Positions 23,391 to 33,100 of a DNA stretch of 64,000 nucleotides are shown here, in pieces. A program made the position numbers and the translations under genes. The number at the start of each line of letters is the position of its first letter. Position 1 is the stretch's first letter. The stretch lies in assembly GCF_008151785.1 (NCBI RefSeq), contig NZ_CP036523.1, forward strand, positions 2,282,019 through 2,346,018, in the 5' to 3' direction. Below the pieces are notes generated by a model. The model had not been told where the DNA came from and did not search any database. It saw only the letters and a list, made by a program, of their open reading frames with translations. The DNA comes from Peptacetobacter hiranonis. GTDB lineage: Bacteria; Bacillota; Clostridia; Peptostreptococcales; Peptostreptococcaceae.

Positions 23391-24299
23391 ATGATATACA
23401 ACAAAATAACTGAAACTATAGGAAATACACCAGTTCTTAGATTCAAGGAATTTGAATCAGAAAATAGCGCAGAAATATACGGAAAGCTTGAATTCTTCAA
23501 TCCTGGAGGTTCAATCAAAGATAGAATTGCAGCATTTATAATGGAAAAAATGCTACTTGATGGAACTATTAAACAGGGAGATACAATAGTAGAGCCTACT
23601 AGTGGAAATACAGGAATAGGAATTGCAATGGCTGCAGCTGCAAATGGATTAAAATCTGTTATGGTTATGCCAGATACTATGAGTATAGAAAGACAGAAGA
23701 TTTTAAAAGCATACGGCGCAGAAATAGTTCTAACTCCAGGAAAGCTTGGAATGAATGGAGCTATTGCAAAAGCAGAAGAATTAGTAGAAGCTAGAGGATA
23801 CAAAATGTTTGATCAGTTCAATAATAAATCTAATCCAGAAGCTCATAAAAACTCCACAGCAATAGAAATCATAAAAGACTTTGAAAACTTAGATGCATTT
23901 GTAGCTGGTGTCGGTACTGGAGGCACATTAACAGGAAATGCAAGTGTACTTAGAGAAAACTACAAAGATATTGAAGTAATAGCGGTTGAACCAGATTTAT
24001 CTCCTGTTATCTCAGGTGGTAAGGCATCACCTCACAAACTTCAGGGAATAGGTGCAGGGTTTATACCATCAATACTAGATACAGATTTAATAGATAAAGT
24101 GGAACAGATTTCATCTGAAGAAGCTTATTCAAACGCTATAAAATCAGCATCAGATGTAGGAGTTATGCTTGGAATTTCAGGTGGTGCTGCACTAGCAGCT
24201 GCAATCAAAACAGCTGAAAGACTTGGTAAAGGCAAGAAAGTTCTATTTATAGCTCCCGATAATGGAGAAAGATACCTTTCAACAGATTTATACAAATAA
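23391..24299 (+). CDS. cysK: Cysteine synthase A (O-acetylserine sulfhydrylase)
   Basis: A PLP enzyme that makes cysteine from O-acetylserine and sulfide. I choose the ATG at 23391 after CGGAGGAA (302 aa); the open frame begins 8 codons earlier without a ribosome site. Motifs: ITETIGNTPVLRF, the PLP lysine in NPGGSIKDRIA, the substrate loop EPTSGNTGIG, the phosphate cup GVGTGGTLTG and C-terminal GISGGAALAAA. HKLQGIGAGFIPSIL is characteristic of CysK. It forms an operon with cysE 95 bp downstream and stands behind the poly-cysteine leader and attenuator, so expression is likely tied to cysteine supply. Confidence 0.95.
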   Translation: MIYNKITETIGNTPVLRFKEFESENSAEIYGKLEFFNPGGSIKDRIAAFIMEKMLLDGTIKQGDTIVEPTSGNTGIGIAMAAAANGLKSVMVMPDTMSIERQKILKAYGAEIVLTPGKLGMNGAIAKAEELVEARGYKMFDQFNNKSNPEAHKNSTAIEIIKDFENLDAFVAGVGTGGTLTGNASVLRENYKDIEVIAVEPDLSPVISGGKASPHKLQGIGAGFIPSILDTDLIDKVEQISSEEAYSNAIKSASDVGVMLGISGGAALAAAIKTAERLGKGKKVLFIAPDNGERYLSTDLYK

Positions 24300-24394
24300 G
24301 TTTTAAAAATCTGTACAAGTAATTTTTAAAGTGGCAGTTAGAAACATAAATAGAAAGAAATAAAAAATTATGATTAGGTTTTGGAGGATTAGAC

Positions 24395-24931
24395 ATGAGC
24401 AGTTTTAGAAATATAATAAACACATATAAAGCACAGGACCCAGCGGCGACAAATGCCCTGAGTATTATAATAAATTATCCTGGAATTCACGCGATATTTT
24501 TCCACAGAATAGCACATTTTATAAACAATCTAGGGTTAAAATTCTTAGCTAGATTTATATCGCAGGTAGCTAGATTTCTTACTGGTATAGAAATTCACCC
24601 TGGTGCTACTATTGGAAAAAGATTATTTATAGACCATGGAAATGGTGTTGTAATAGGTGAAACTGCTGAAATAGGCGACGATGTAGTGATGTTTCATCAG
24701 GTAACTCTTGGCGGTACAGGACACGATAAAGGAAAAAGACACCCTACAGTTGGAAATGGTGTTACTATAGCAACTGGTGCAAAAGTACTTGGAAATATAA
24801 AAATTGGGGATAACTCTAAAATAGGTGCAAATGCAGTAGTTCTTAAAAACGTACCAGAAAACGCAACTGTTGTTGGAATACCGGCAAAAATAGTTAAACT
24901 AAATGGAGAAAAAGTGAATATTTCACTATAA
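24395..24931 (+). CDS. cysE: Serine O-acetyltransferase
   Basis: It converts serine and acetyl-CoA to O-acetylserine, the substrate of the preceding cysK. The 178-aa length is that of the short Firmicute CysE. An N-terminal helical region ([20 protein letters not shown]) precedes a left-handed beta-helix with hexapeptide repeats ([52 protein letters not shown]). The conserved catalytic His of IHPGA and DHG are present. A GGAGG ribosome site and a downstream terminator complete the two-gene operon. Confidence 0.94.
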   Translation: MSSFRNIINTYKAQDPAATNALSIIINYPGIHAIFFHRIAHFINNLGLKFLARFISQVARFLTGIEIHPGATIGKRLFIDHGNGVVIGETAEIGDDVVMFHQVTLGGTGHDKGKRHPTVGNGVTIATGAKVLGNIKIGDNSKIGANAVVLKNVPENATVVGIPAKIVKLNGEKVNISL

Positions 24932-24958
24932 ACCATAGATATTTATTATAAAAAATAC

Positions 24959-25009
24959 TTCAGACGTCATACATATTTACTAAAAATATGTTACGTCTGA
25001 ATTTTTTTT
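24959..25009 (+). terminator. Terminator of cysK-cysE
   Basis: TTCAGACGT (24959-24967) pairs with ACGTCTGAA (24993-25001), with further inner pairing ACATATTT/AAATATGT, then eight T. Confidence 0.92.
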
Positions 25010-25277
25010 ATCAATTTCTACTGATTTATTATTATATATTTTTTTCATTTCATTAAAATTAATAACGATTTCTTATTTAGTTTTTCAAGTTTTTAATAAA
25101 TTATACTTTTAAAATTCATAATTTTAATCATTTATTTTTTTAACTTTTGTAGATAATTTATTCATATTGTGTTATAATGTTAAATAATTAATTATTACAA
25201 TTATATATTTTTTCTATGGATAAGAGATAGGTATTTGATGAATTTGTTTTGTTACATTTAAAAAAGGAGACATTGTT
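25010..25277. other. Intergenic region before the LysR gene
   Basis: AT-rich, without gene. An extended -10 (TGTTATAAT, hexamer at 25173-25178) lies about 100 bases before the regulator start, with no clear -35; LysR genes are often weakly expressed and autoregulated. Confidence 0.45.
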
Positions 25278-26168
25278 ATGAACTTATATCATCTTAAATA
25301 TTTTGTTACTTTAGCCCATCTCGAACACTACACAAAAGCTGCTGAGCAGCTCTCAATCACTCAGCCTAGTCTTAGTCATGCTATAGCTTCACTAGAAAGA
25401 GAGATTAATATTCGCCTATTTGAAAAAGAAGGTAGAAATGTAGTGCTCACTAGAGCTGGGAAGAATTTTTTAACAGACATCGAGAAGGCTTTAGCTCTTA
25501 TTGATGAAAGTATAAACTCAATACACCTTTCAGAAATAGGCGAAGGATGTATAGATATAGCTTTCCACAAAAATATGGCTGCTTCATTCATTCCGAATCT
25601 AGCACGAAAATTTTTAAATGAACATACTGGGAAAAACATAGATTTTAAATTCCATTATGATTCTGAATCTACTGAGGAATTGATCAAGGGGTTGTATTCA
25701 AAGAATTTTGATTTTATATTCTGCTCTAACAAGATTAATGAAAAAAATATAGAGTATATACCTGTATTTAAACAGCGTGCAGTACTTCTAGTTCCAGAGG
25801 GACACCCTCTAGCTGATAAAGAGTCTGTTTCTATAGATGAAACACTAGAATATAATCATATTCTTTATACTAAAAATCATACACTTTCAGAAAAACTATC
25901 ATCTTATTTTAACAAAAAAGAAAGCCAGACAACTATATCTTACAAGACTGAAGATGTAAATGTTATAACTCCTCTAGTGGCTGGTAACTTTGGCATTTCA
26001 ATAGTTCCAGAAAATAATTCAATAAATTTAACAGGAGTTAAATCTGTTGAGATATCAGACTTAGACTGGCAGAATACAGTGTATATGGCTTATTTAAAAT
26101 CTTCTTATGAAATACCGCTTATAAATGACTTTAAAAAATTTATCGAAGAAAATACAATCAATTTGTAG
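25278..26168 (+). CDS. LysR-family transcriptional regulator (296 aa)
   Basis: The N-terminal winged helix is typical: MNLYHLKYFVTLAHLEHYTK, then AAEQLSITQPSLSHAIASLE and LFEKEGRNVVLTRAG. A PBP2-like effector domain occupies about 90-296 (VLLVPEGHPLADKESVSIDE, VAGNFGISIVPEN). AAAGGAG precedes the ATG. It follows the cysK-cysE operon on the same strand but has its own promoter region, so it could regulate sulfur genes in the manner of CysL/CysB; that is only positional inference. Its downstream terminator is the one split by IS copy 2. Confidence 0.9.
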   Translation: MNLYHLKYFVTLAHLEHYTKAAEQLSITQPSLSHAIASLEREINIRLFEKEGRNVVLTRAGKNFLTDIEKALALIDESINSIHLSEIGEGCIDIAFHKNMAASFIPNLARKFLNEHTGKNIDFKFHYDSESTEELIKGLYSKNFDFIFCSNKINEKNIEYIPVFKQRAVLLVPEGHPLADKESVSIDETLEYNHILYTKNHTLSEKLSSYFNKKESQTTISYKTEDVNVITPLVAGNFGISIVPENNSINLTGVKSVEISDLDWQNTVYMAYLKSSYEIPLINDFKKFIEENTINL

Positions 26169-26361
26169 ATATTAATTGGTTTTTTTGGTTATTAGCCTAT
26201 TAATGTTTACAAATAAATTAATTAATTACTATAACATATTTTAAAGGTTCATATTTTTATTTTAAAAAGCTTAAAGTAGGACTCTTGGAATTTATCTGTC
26301 GTAACTTAAATCACTAAATAGAGTTCTTAAAAACAAAAGGACTGTTGCAATTTATAAAATG

Positions 26362-26416
26362 GAACCTATAGAATGGACACTTGTAAAAAGGTGTTTCATC
26401 TATAGGTTCTTTTTTT
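26362..26416 (+). terminator. Terminator inside the IS, upstream of the transposase
   Basis: GAACCTATAGA (26362-26372) and TCTATAGGTTC (26399-26409) pair perfectly, followed by seven T, with an inner ACACTT/AGGTGT pairing. It overlaps the terminal repeat and precedes the transposase start by 30 bases. Confidence 0.78.
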
Positions 26417-26446
26417 GTATAATTTTAATATAGAGGTGAGTAATTT

Positions 26447-27769
26447 ATGAGTAAAAAACAATTTAGTAAAGAAGAAACATTAGAGCTATCAAAAAATCCA
26501 TTTGTAAAGAATGTAAGCTGTAAATCAATAACATATACAAATGAATTTAAAATACATTTCATAACAGAATACAATAAGGGAAAAAATCCAACACAGATAT
26601 TTAAAGAAGCAGGTTTTGACACTAACATCATAGGTGCAAAACGTATTAAATGCGCTAGCGAGCGATGGAGAAAGTCATATAAAGAAAATGGTATTTTGGG
26701 ACTAGATGATTCTAGAGTTAATAATTCTGGAAGACCAAGAAAAAGAAAATTAACAGATAAAGAGATAATAGATAAGAAGGATGCTGAAATAGCATATCTT
26801 AAAGCAGAGCTAGAACTAGTAAAAAAGCTAGACTTCGAAGAAAGGCAGGTGATGAATAATAAGCTACCTTCGGTGAAAATATTCAAATTAATTAATGATG
26901 TAATAAATAAATATTGTTTAAAAAAAATGATAAAACATCTATGTATTGTTGCAGGAGTATCTAGATCTGGATTTTATAACTATTTAAAAAACAAGAATGT
27001 AATAAGCAAACAAGAAGAAAAGGATTTAGAAGCAAAAGAAATAATTCTTAAAGCATATAAGTTCAGAGGATACAAAAAAGGTTCTCGTTCAATAAAAATG
27101 ATTTTAAAAAGTAAATTTAATATAATATTTAACAGAAAAAAAATTCAAAGAATAATGAAAAAATATGGAATTAAATGTCCTATTCGCGAGTCAAATCCAG
27201 CTAAACGTATGGGAAAAGCAAGAAAAGAACATCACACAGTTCCTAATAAATTGAATAGAGAATTTAAACAAGGTATACCAGGAAAAGTACTTTTAACTGA
27301 TATTACGTATATGCCGTACGGCAATGGGAAAACAGCATATTTATCAACTGTAAAAGATTCTTCTACGAATGAAATTTTATCGTATCATTTATCGAAGAAT
27401 TTAAAAATGGATATTGTTATTTCAACTATTAACAATCTCATGTTATCAAATTCAGACAAATTACATAAAGATGCATTTATTCATTCTGATCAAGGAGTTC
27501 ATTATACAAGTACTATTTTTCAGAACTTGTTAAAAAAATATAATTTAGGTCAATCTATGTCTAGAAAAGGTAATTGTTGGGACAATGCTCCGCAGGAGTC
27601 ATTCTTTGGTCATATGAAAGATGAAATAGATTATAAAAGTTGCAATACATTTGAAGAGTTAAAAAGTTTAATAGATGATTATATGGATTATTATAATAAT
27701 GATCGTTGTCAGTGGAATTTAAAACAGCTGACTCCTATTCAATATAGAAGTCAGCTGCTTGCTGCTTAA
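26447..27769 (+). CDS. IS3-family transposase, single fused frame (440 aa)
   Basis: Identical in amino-acid sequence to the product at 4194-5516. OrfA-like helix-turn-helix and leucine-zipper region, HTH_21, then the rve core with DDE residues in TDITYMPYG, HSDQGVHY and NAPQESFFG. The GAGGTG ribosome site is 8 bases before the ATG. The internal terminator hairpin lies just upstream, so its own promoter must lie between about 26410 and 26440 (TATAAT-like words TGTATAATTT are present). Confidence 0.93.
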   Translation: MSKKQFSKEETLELSKNPFVKNVSCKSITYTNEFKIHFITEYNKGKNPTQIFKEAGFDTNIIGAKRIKCASERWRKSYKENGILGLDDSRVNNSGRPRKRKLTDKEIIDKKDAEIAYLKAELELVKKLDFEERQVMNNKLPSVKIFKLINDVINKYCLKKMIKHLCIVAGVSRSGFYNYLKNKNVISKQEEKDLEAKEIILKAYKFRGYKKGSRSIKMILKSKFNIIFNRKKIQRIMKKYGIKCPIRESNPAKRMGKARKEHHTVPNKLNREFKQGIPGKVLLTDITYMPYGNGKTAYLSTVKDSSTNEILSYHLSKNLKMDIVISTINNLMLSNSDKLHKDAFIHSDQGVHYTSTIFQNLLKKYNLGQSMSRKGNCWDNAPQESFFGHMKDEIDYKSCNTFEELKSLIDDYMDYYNNDRCQWNLKQLTPIQYRSQLLAA

Positions 27770-27830
27770 GACTTTTTTATATATGTCCTTGACATAGGGA
27801 CCATTTTATTATGCAACAGTCCCTTATTTT

Positions 27831-29261
27831 TTATACGTTTATTTCGTTGTCCATTTCTTCGTCATCTTTGTGAGCTTCTAATATTGGTGCAACTTCATTT
27901 TTTAGGAATTCTTCAACCTGCATTGGAGCACATCCAACGTATTTTTCTGGTTTAAGTATTTCATTTAATTCTTCAAGAGTAACACCAAACATTTCGTCAG
28001 CTGCTATTCTTTCTATTAAGTCGTTTTTCTTACCTTCAACTTTAACCATTCTACCAGCTTCTAGAGAATGTACTCTTATTCTTTCGTGTAAGTCCTGTCT
28101 ATTTCCACCTTTTCTAACAGCATCCATCATTATGTTTTCTGTAGCCATAAATGGAAGTTCGCTCATTAATCTCTGTTCTATAACTTTTGGATATACAACT
28201 AATCCATCTGCAACGTTGCAGTATAAGCTTAGTATACTGTCTACTGCTAGAAATGCTTCTGGCACGCTTATTCTCTTATTGGCAGAGTCGTCTAATGTTC
28301 TTTCAAACCACTGAGTAGCTGTTGTTATAGCTGGATTTAAAGCATCTACCATAACGTATCTAGCAAGTGCTGCTATTCTTTCACTTCTCATTGGATTTCT
28401 CTTATATGCCATAGCAGAAGAACCTATCTGTTTCTTTTCGAATGGTTCTTCAACTTCTTTTAAGTGCTGAAGAAGTCTTATATCGTTTGAGAATTTTGTA
28501 GCTGACTGAGCTATACCAGATAATATATTAAGAACTTTGCTGTCTATTTTTCTAGTGTAAGTCTGTCCAGATACAGCTATTACTTTGTCATATCCCATTT
28601 TTTCAACTATTTTTTTATCAAGCTCTTTTACTTTTTCGTAATCCCCTTCAAATAATTCAAGGAATGAGGCCTGAGTTCCTGTTGTTCCTTTTGATCCAAG
28701 AAGTCTTTTATCTGATAGGAAGTGTTCTATTTCTTCTAAATCATATAATAAGTCCTGTATCCATAATGTAGCTCTCTTACCTACTGTTGTTGGCTGAGCT
28801 GGCTGGAAATGAGTAAATCCAAGTGTTGGAAGACTTTTGTACTCATCAGCAAATTTAGATAATGCTTTTATAGCCATTACTAATTTTGTTCTAACAAGTT
28901 CCATACCTTCATACATTAGTATTAAGTCTGTGTTATCTCCAACGTAGCAAGAAGTAGCACCTAAGTGTATTATACCTGCTGCTTTAGGGCACTGCTGTCC
29001 GTAAGCGTAAACATGAGACATAACATCGTGTCTAACTTCTTTTTCTCTTGCAACGGCTACATCGTAGTTTATATCGTCCTGATTTGCTTTTAATTCATCT
29101 ATCTGTTCCTGAGTTATTTCAAGACCTAGCTCCATTTCTGATTCAGCTAGTGCTATCCATAATTTTCTCCAAGTACGGAATTTTTTGTCATTAGAGAAAA
29201 GCTGTTTCATCTCTTTACTCGCATAACGTGATGTTAGTGGTGACTGATATATTTCGTTCAT
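27831..29261 (-). CDS. purB: Adenylosuccinate lyase
   Basis: It catalyses two steps of purine synthesis: SAICAR to AICAR and adenylosuccinate to AMP. The 476-aa protein has the fumarase/aspartase signature as SSAMAYKRNPMRSE, with the catalytic Ser loop, and early motifs YQSPLTSRYASKEM, RHDVMSHVYAYG and HLGATSCYVGDNTD. The length and the HFQPAQPTTVGKRATLW stretch match the eukaryote-like long PurB subgroup found in clostridia. GGAGG precedes the ATG. It is the last gene of the minus-strand pur/car cluster; its terminator is interrupted by IS copy 2. Confidence 0.95.
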   Translation of the reverse strand: MNEIYQSPLTSRYASKEMKQLFSNDKKFRTWRKLWIALAESEMELGLEITQEQIDELKANQDDINYDVAVAREKEVRHDVMSHVYAYGQQCPKAAGIIHLGATSCYVGDNTDLILMYEGMELVRTKLVMAIKALSKFADEYKSLPTLGFTHFQPAQPTTVGKRATLWIQDLLYDLEEIEHFLSDKRLLGSKGTTGTQASFLELFEGDYEKVKELDKKIVEKMGYDKVIAVSGQTYTRKIDSKVLNILSGIAQSATKFSNDIRLLQHLKEVEEPFEKKQIGSSAMAYKRNPMRSERIAALARYVMVDALNPAITTATQWFERTLDDSANKRISVPEAFLAVDSILSLYCNVADGLVVYPKVIEQRLMSELPFMATENIMMDAVRKGGNRQDLHERIRVHSLEAGRMVKVEGKKNDLIERIAADEMFGVTLEELNEILKPEKYVGCAPMQVEEFLKNEVAPILEAHKDDEEMDNEINV

Positions 29262-29325
29262 ATTATCCTCCGATTTTATTTTAATTTTTATTGTGTTCTT
29301 GTTATTTATATATAATGAGATTAAA

Positions 29326-30036
29326 TTATATTCCTAATCTGCTCATTACTTCATCATAGGCTTCCTTTACTCCACCCATATCTCTTCTAAATCTATCTTT
29401 GTCTAGTTTTTCGTGAGTGTTTATATCCCAAAGTCTGCAAGTGTCAGGAGATATTTCATCTGCTAAAATTATTCTTCCATGGTATCTTCCCATTTCTATT
29501 TTGAAGTCTACTAATTCTATGTCAGCCTGTTTGAAATACTCTATTAAGAAATCATTTATTTTCATTGTCATATCTTTTATAGCGTATAGTTCTTCCTTAG
29601 TAGCTGCACCTATTGCCATTATCTGGCTGTCGTTTATCATTGGATCTCCAAGTGCATCGTCTTTTAAACAGAATTCTAATGTAGGATTTTTTAGTACAGT
29701 TCCTTCTTCTACACCAAATCTCTTAGAAAAGCTACCCGCAGCTATGTTTCTAACTATTATTTCAAGTGGTACTATTTCCACCTTTTTAACTATTGTTTCT
29801 CTATCTGAAATTTCTTCAACTAAATGAGTTTCTACTCCCTTTTCTTCTTCTAGTTTTTTAAATATAAAGTTGGCCATTCTGTTGTTTATAACACCTTTTC
29901 CGTCTATCTGTCCTTTTTTAAGTCCATTGAATGCAGTTGCATCGTCTTTGTATGATATTAATAAGCAATCATCATTCCCTTCTATTTCATAGACTCTTTT
30001 GGCTTTACCTTCATATAACATTTTTCCTTTATTCAT
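29326..30036 (-). CDS. purC: SAICAR synthetase
   Basis: Phosphoribosylaminoimidazole-succinocarboxamide synthase, the step before PurB, joining aspartate to CAIR with ATP. At 236 aa it is the usual bacterial length. Visible motifs: LYEGKAKRVYEIEG, LLISYKDDATAFNG, VPLEIIVRNIAAGSF (signature 1), LVDFKIEMG (signature 2) and ILADEISPDTCRLWD. GGGGAGG precedes the ATG. It lies between carB and purB, 64 bp from the latter, on the same strand. Confidence 0.96.
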   Translation of the reverse strand: MNKGKMLYEGKAKRVYEIEGNDDCLLISYKDDATAFNGLKKGQIDGKGVINNRMANFIFKKLEEEKGVETHLVEEISDRETIVKKVEIVPLEIIVRNIAAGSFSKRFGVEEGTVLKNPTLEFCLKDDALGDPMINDSQIMAIGAATKEELYAIKDMTMKINDFLIEYFKQADIELVDFKIEMGRYHGRIILADEISPDTCRLWDINTHEKLDKDRFRRDMGGVKEAYDEVMSRLGI

Positions 30037-30095
30037 CTTAGTTTCCTCCCCTTAAAGTATACATTTCACAATATTCTATAAGTTCAAATTCTAAA

Positions 30096-30132
30096 CTGCA
30101 CATATATTAAATTTTCTATTATATATGTGCAG
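30096..30132 (-). terminator. Hairpin between carB and purC, possible weak terminator
   Basis: CTGCACATATAT (30096-30107) and ATATATGTGCAG (30121-30132) form a perfect 12-bp stem. On the minus strand only TTTAGAATTT follows, so it may reduce rather than stop read-through into purC-purB. Confidence 0.55.
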
Positions 30133-30153
30133 TTTTCATCATCACTTACAATT

Positions 30154-33100
30154 TTATACGTATATTGAATTTATATCAACTAGTCTGGTATTTTCTTCTG
30201 AGTAGTGACTTAATAAACTTTCTGCAAGTGCATTTGCTGTGTCTATTGAAGTTAGACAAGGAACAGCGTAATCTATTGCTTTTCTTCTGATTTTAACACT
30301 GTCTCTTGTAGGTATTCTACCCTTAGAAGATGTTGAAATTACATATTTTACTACTCCACTTTCTATTAACTTACTTGTGTTGTTTACTCTGTCTTCGTGA
30401 ATTTTATTTACTACTGTAACATCCATTCCTTCTTCTTCAAGAACTTTGGCTGTTCCTTCTGTAGCGTATAATTTAAATCCTAGTCTTTCAAATTTTTCAG
30501 CTACTTCTGCTATTTCTGGTTTATCTCCATCTTTTACAGATATAAATACACCACCATCTTTTTCCATATGGTATCCTGCAGCTGCTAATCCTTTAAATAC
30601 TGCTTCTTTTAGATTTCTACCTATACCTAAAACTTCCCCTGTAGATTTCATTTCTGGTCCTAGGTGTACATCTAAGTCTATTAATTTTTCGAATGAGAAT
30701 ACTGGTACTTTGGCTGCAAAGTATTTCTGTCCTTTAAATAGCCCTGTTCCAAATCCCATATCTTTTATTTTTTCGCCAAGCATTGCTCTAACTGCAAGCT
30801 CAACCATTGGAACACCAGTTATTTTACTTAGGTAAGGTATTGTACGAGAAGATCTTGGATTTACTTCTATTACATATATTTTTCCTTCGTATATAACGTA
30901 CTGTATATTTACAAGTCCCTTAGTTTTTAAAGAAACTGCAAGCTGTTTTGAGTATTCAACTATTTTTTCTTTTAGTTTTTCACTTATATTCCATGAAGGG
31001 CAAACTGCTATAGAGTCACCTGAGTGTACTCCTGCTCTTTCTATATGTTCCATTATTCCCGGAATTAATATACCCTCTCCATCACATATAGCATCAACTT
31101 CTACTTCTACACCCATCATGTATTTATCTATTAGTATTGGGTTGTCCTTTTTGTTTGATTTTAGTATTATTTTCATGTATTCTTTGATATCTTCATCGCC
31201 GAATGCAATTATCATATTCTGTCCACCTAATACGTAAGATGGTCTCATAAGTACTGGGTATCCAAGTTCATTTGCAGCTTTTAAAGCTTCATCTTCTGTA
31301 AGAACTGTATGTCCCTGTGGTCTTTTTATGTGTAGAGATTCAAGAAGTTCATCAAATCTTTCTCTATCCTCTGCCATATCTATGCTTTCTGCACTAGATC
31401 CTAATACATTTATTCCCTGACTTTCTAGGAACTTAGTTAGGTTTATAGCTGTCTGACCACCAAATGCAACTACTACTCCATAAGGTTTTTCTGTATTCAT
31501 TACGTTCATTACATCTTCTGGAGTAAGTGGTTCAAAGTATAGTCTATCCGCTGTATCAAAGTCTGTAGATACAGTTTCTGGGTTGTTGTTTATTATAACA
31601 ACATCAAATCCTGCTTTTTTAAGTGCCCATACACAGTGAACTGCAGAGTAGTCGAATTCTATCCCCTGTCCTATTCTTATCGGTCCTGAACCAAGAACTA
31701 CTACAGTTTTTCTCTCTCTTATTCCTTTTCTTTCTATAAACTCATCCGCTTCATTTACTTCATCACAGCAACTATAGAAGTATGGAGTTTCTGCTTTAAA
31801 TTCTCCTGCACAAGTGTCGACCATTTTAAATGACGCTGGAGCTGAGTAATTTACTTTTTCTCCACTTATTCTTTCTATTGTAGAGTTTAAGAATCCGTAT
31901 CTTTTTGCAACGTTATAAGTAGCTTCTGATACATTTCCTTTAGATAGTTCTTTTTCTACTTCTGCTATGTTTTTCATTTTATATAAGAACCAGTTATCTA
32001 CTTTTGTTATTTCATGTATTTCTTCACAAGATATTCCTCTTTTTAATGCTTCGTATATTACAAATACTCTTTCATCGTTGCATACATGAAGAGCTTCTTT
32101 TACCTGTTCATCTGAATACGCAGCAGCTTTTGGAAGAGTACAGCAATCTGTTTTGTTTTCAGATCCTCTAACAGCTTTCATAAGTGCTGTTTCAAAGTTC
32201 TGTCCTATAGCCATTACCTCACCTGTAGCCTTCATCTGAGTACCAAGTTCTCTCTTAGCATACACAAATTTGTCAAATGGCCATTTAGGGAATTTAACAA
32301 CAACATAGTCAAGAGCTGGCTCGAAGCATGCGTAAGTCTGTTTAGTTATTTCATTTTTTATTTCATCTAATCTATATCCAAGTGCTATTTTTGCAGCAAC
32401 TTTTGCTATTGGGTATCCTGTAGCTTTTGAAGCTAGAGCTGAAGATCTTGAAACCCTTGGGTTTACTTCTATTACAGCGTATTCGTCGCTATTTGGATTA
32501 AGTGCGAACTGGCAGTTACATCCACCTTCAACACCCATAGCATCAACTATTTTTATAGCTGCTGTTCTAAGCATCTGGTATTCTTTATCTGCAAGTGTAA
32601 CCGCTGGAGCTATTACTATACTATCTCCTGTATGTACTCCAACTGGGTCAAAGTTTTCCATTGAACATACAGTTATAGCATTTCCTGCTCCATCTCTTAC
32701 AACTTCAAACTCTATTTCTTTCCATCCAGATATACATTTTTCAACTAATATCTGTGTTATTGGAGATAATCTAAGTCCATTTTCTGCAATCTTTTTAAAT
32801 TCTTCCTCATCGTTTGCGATTCCACCACCGCTTCCTCCAAGAGTAAACGCTGGTCTAACTATTACTGGGTAACCTATTTTTCCTGCGAATTCTACAGCAG
32901 AATCTAGGTCTTCAACTATTTCTGAAGGTATTACAGGCTGTCCTATTTCAAGCATTGTATCTTTGAACATCTGTCTATCTTCAGCTTTATCTATTGTTTC
33001 TGGATCTGCTCCAAGAAGCTTAACACCCATTTTTTCTAGGTATCCTTCTTTAGCTAACTGCATTGAAAGAGTTAGAGCTGTCTGCCCACCTAATGTAGAA

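Larger units (their letters stand above)
26355..27808 (+). mobile_element. IS3-family insertion sequence, copy 2 (1454 bp)
   Basis: Same length, ends and protein as the copy at 4155-5608 but in opposite orientation. Ends TAAAATGG (26355-26362) and CCATTTTA (27801-27808); flanking 3-bp direct repeat TTA (26352-26354 and 27809-27811). The different flanking triplets show two independent insertions. Confidence 0.9.
26339..27822. terminator. Rho-independent terminator split by IS copy 2
   Basis: GGACTGTTGCA (26339-26349) and TGCAACAGTCC (27812-27822) are perfect complements directly outside the IS. T-rich sequence follows on the plus strand and A-rich precedes. Restored, it would have a 6-base loop and serve both the LysR gene and the convergent purB gene. 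Confidence 0.8.
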
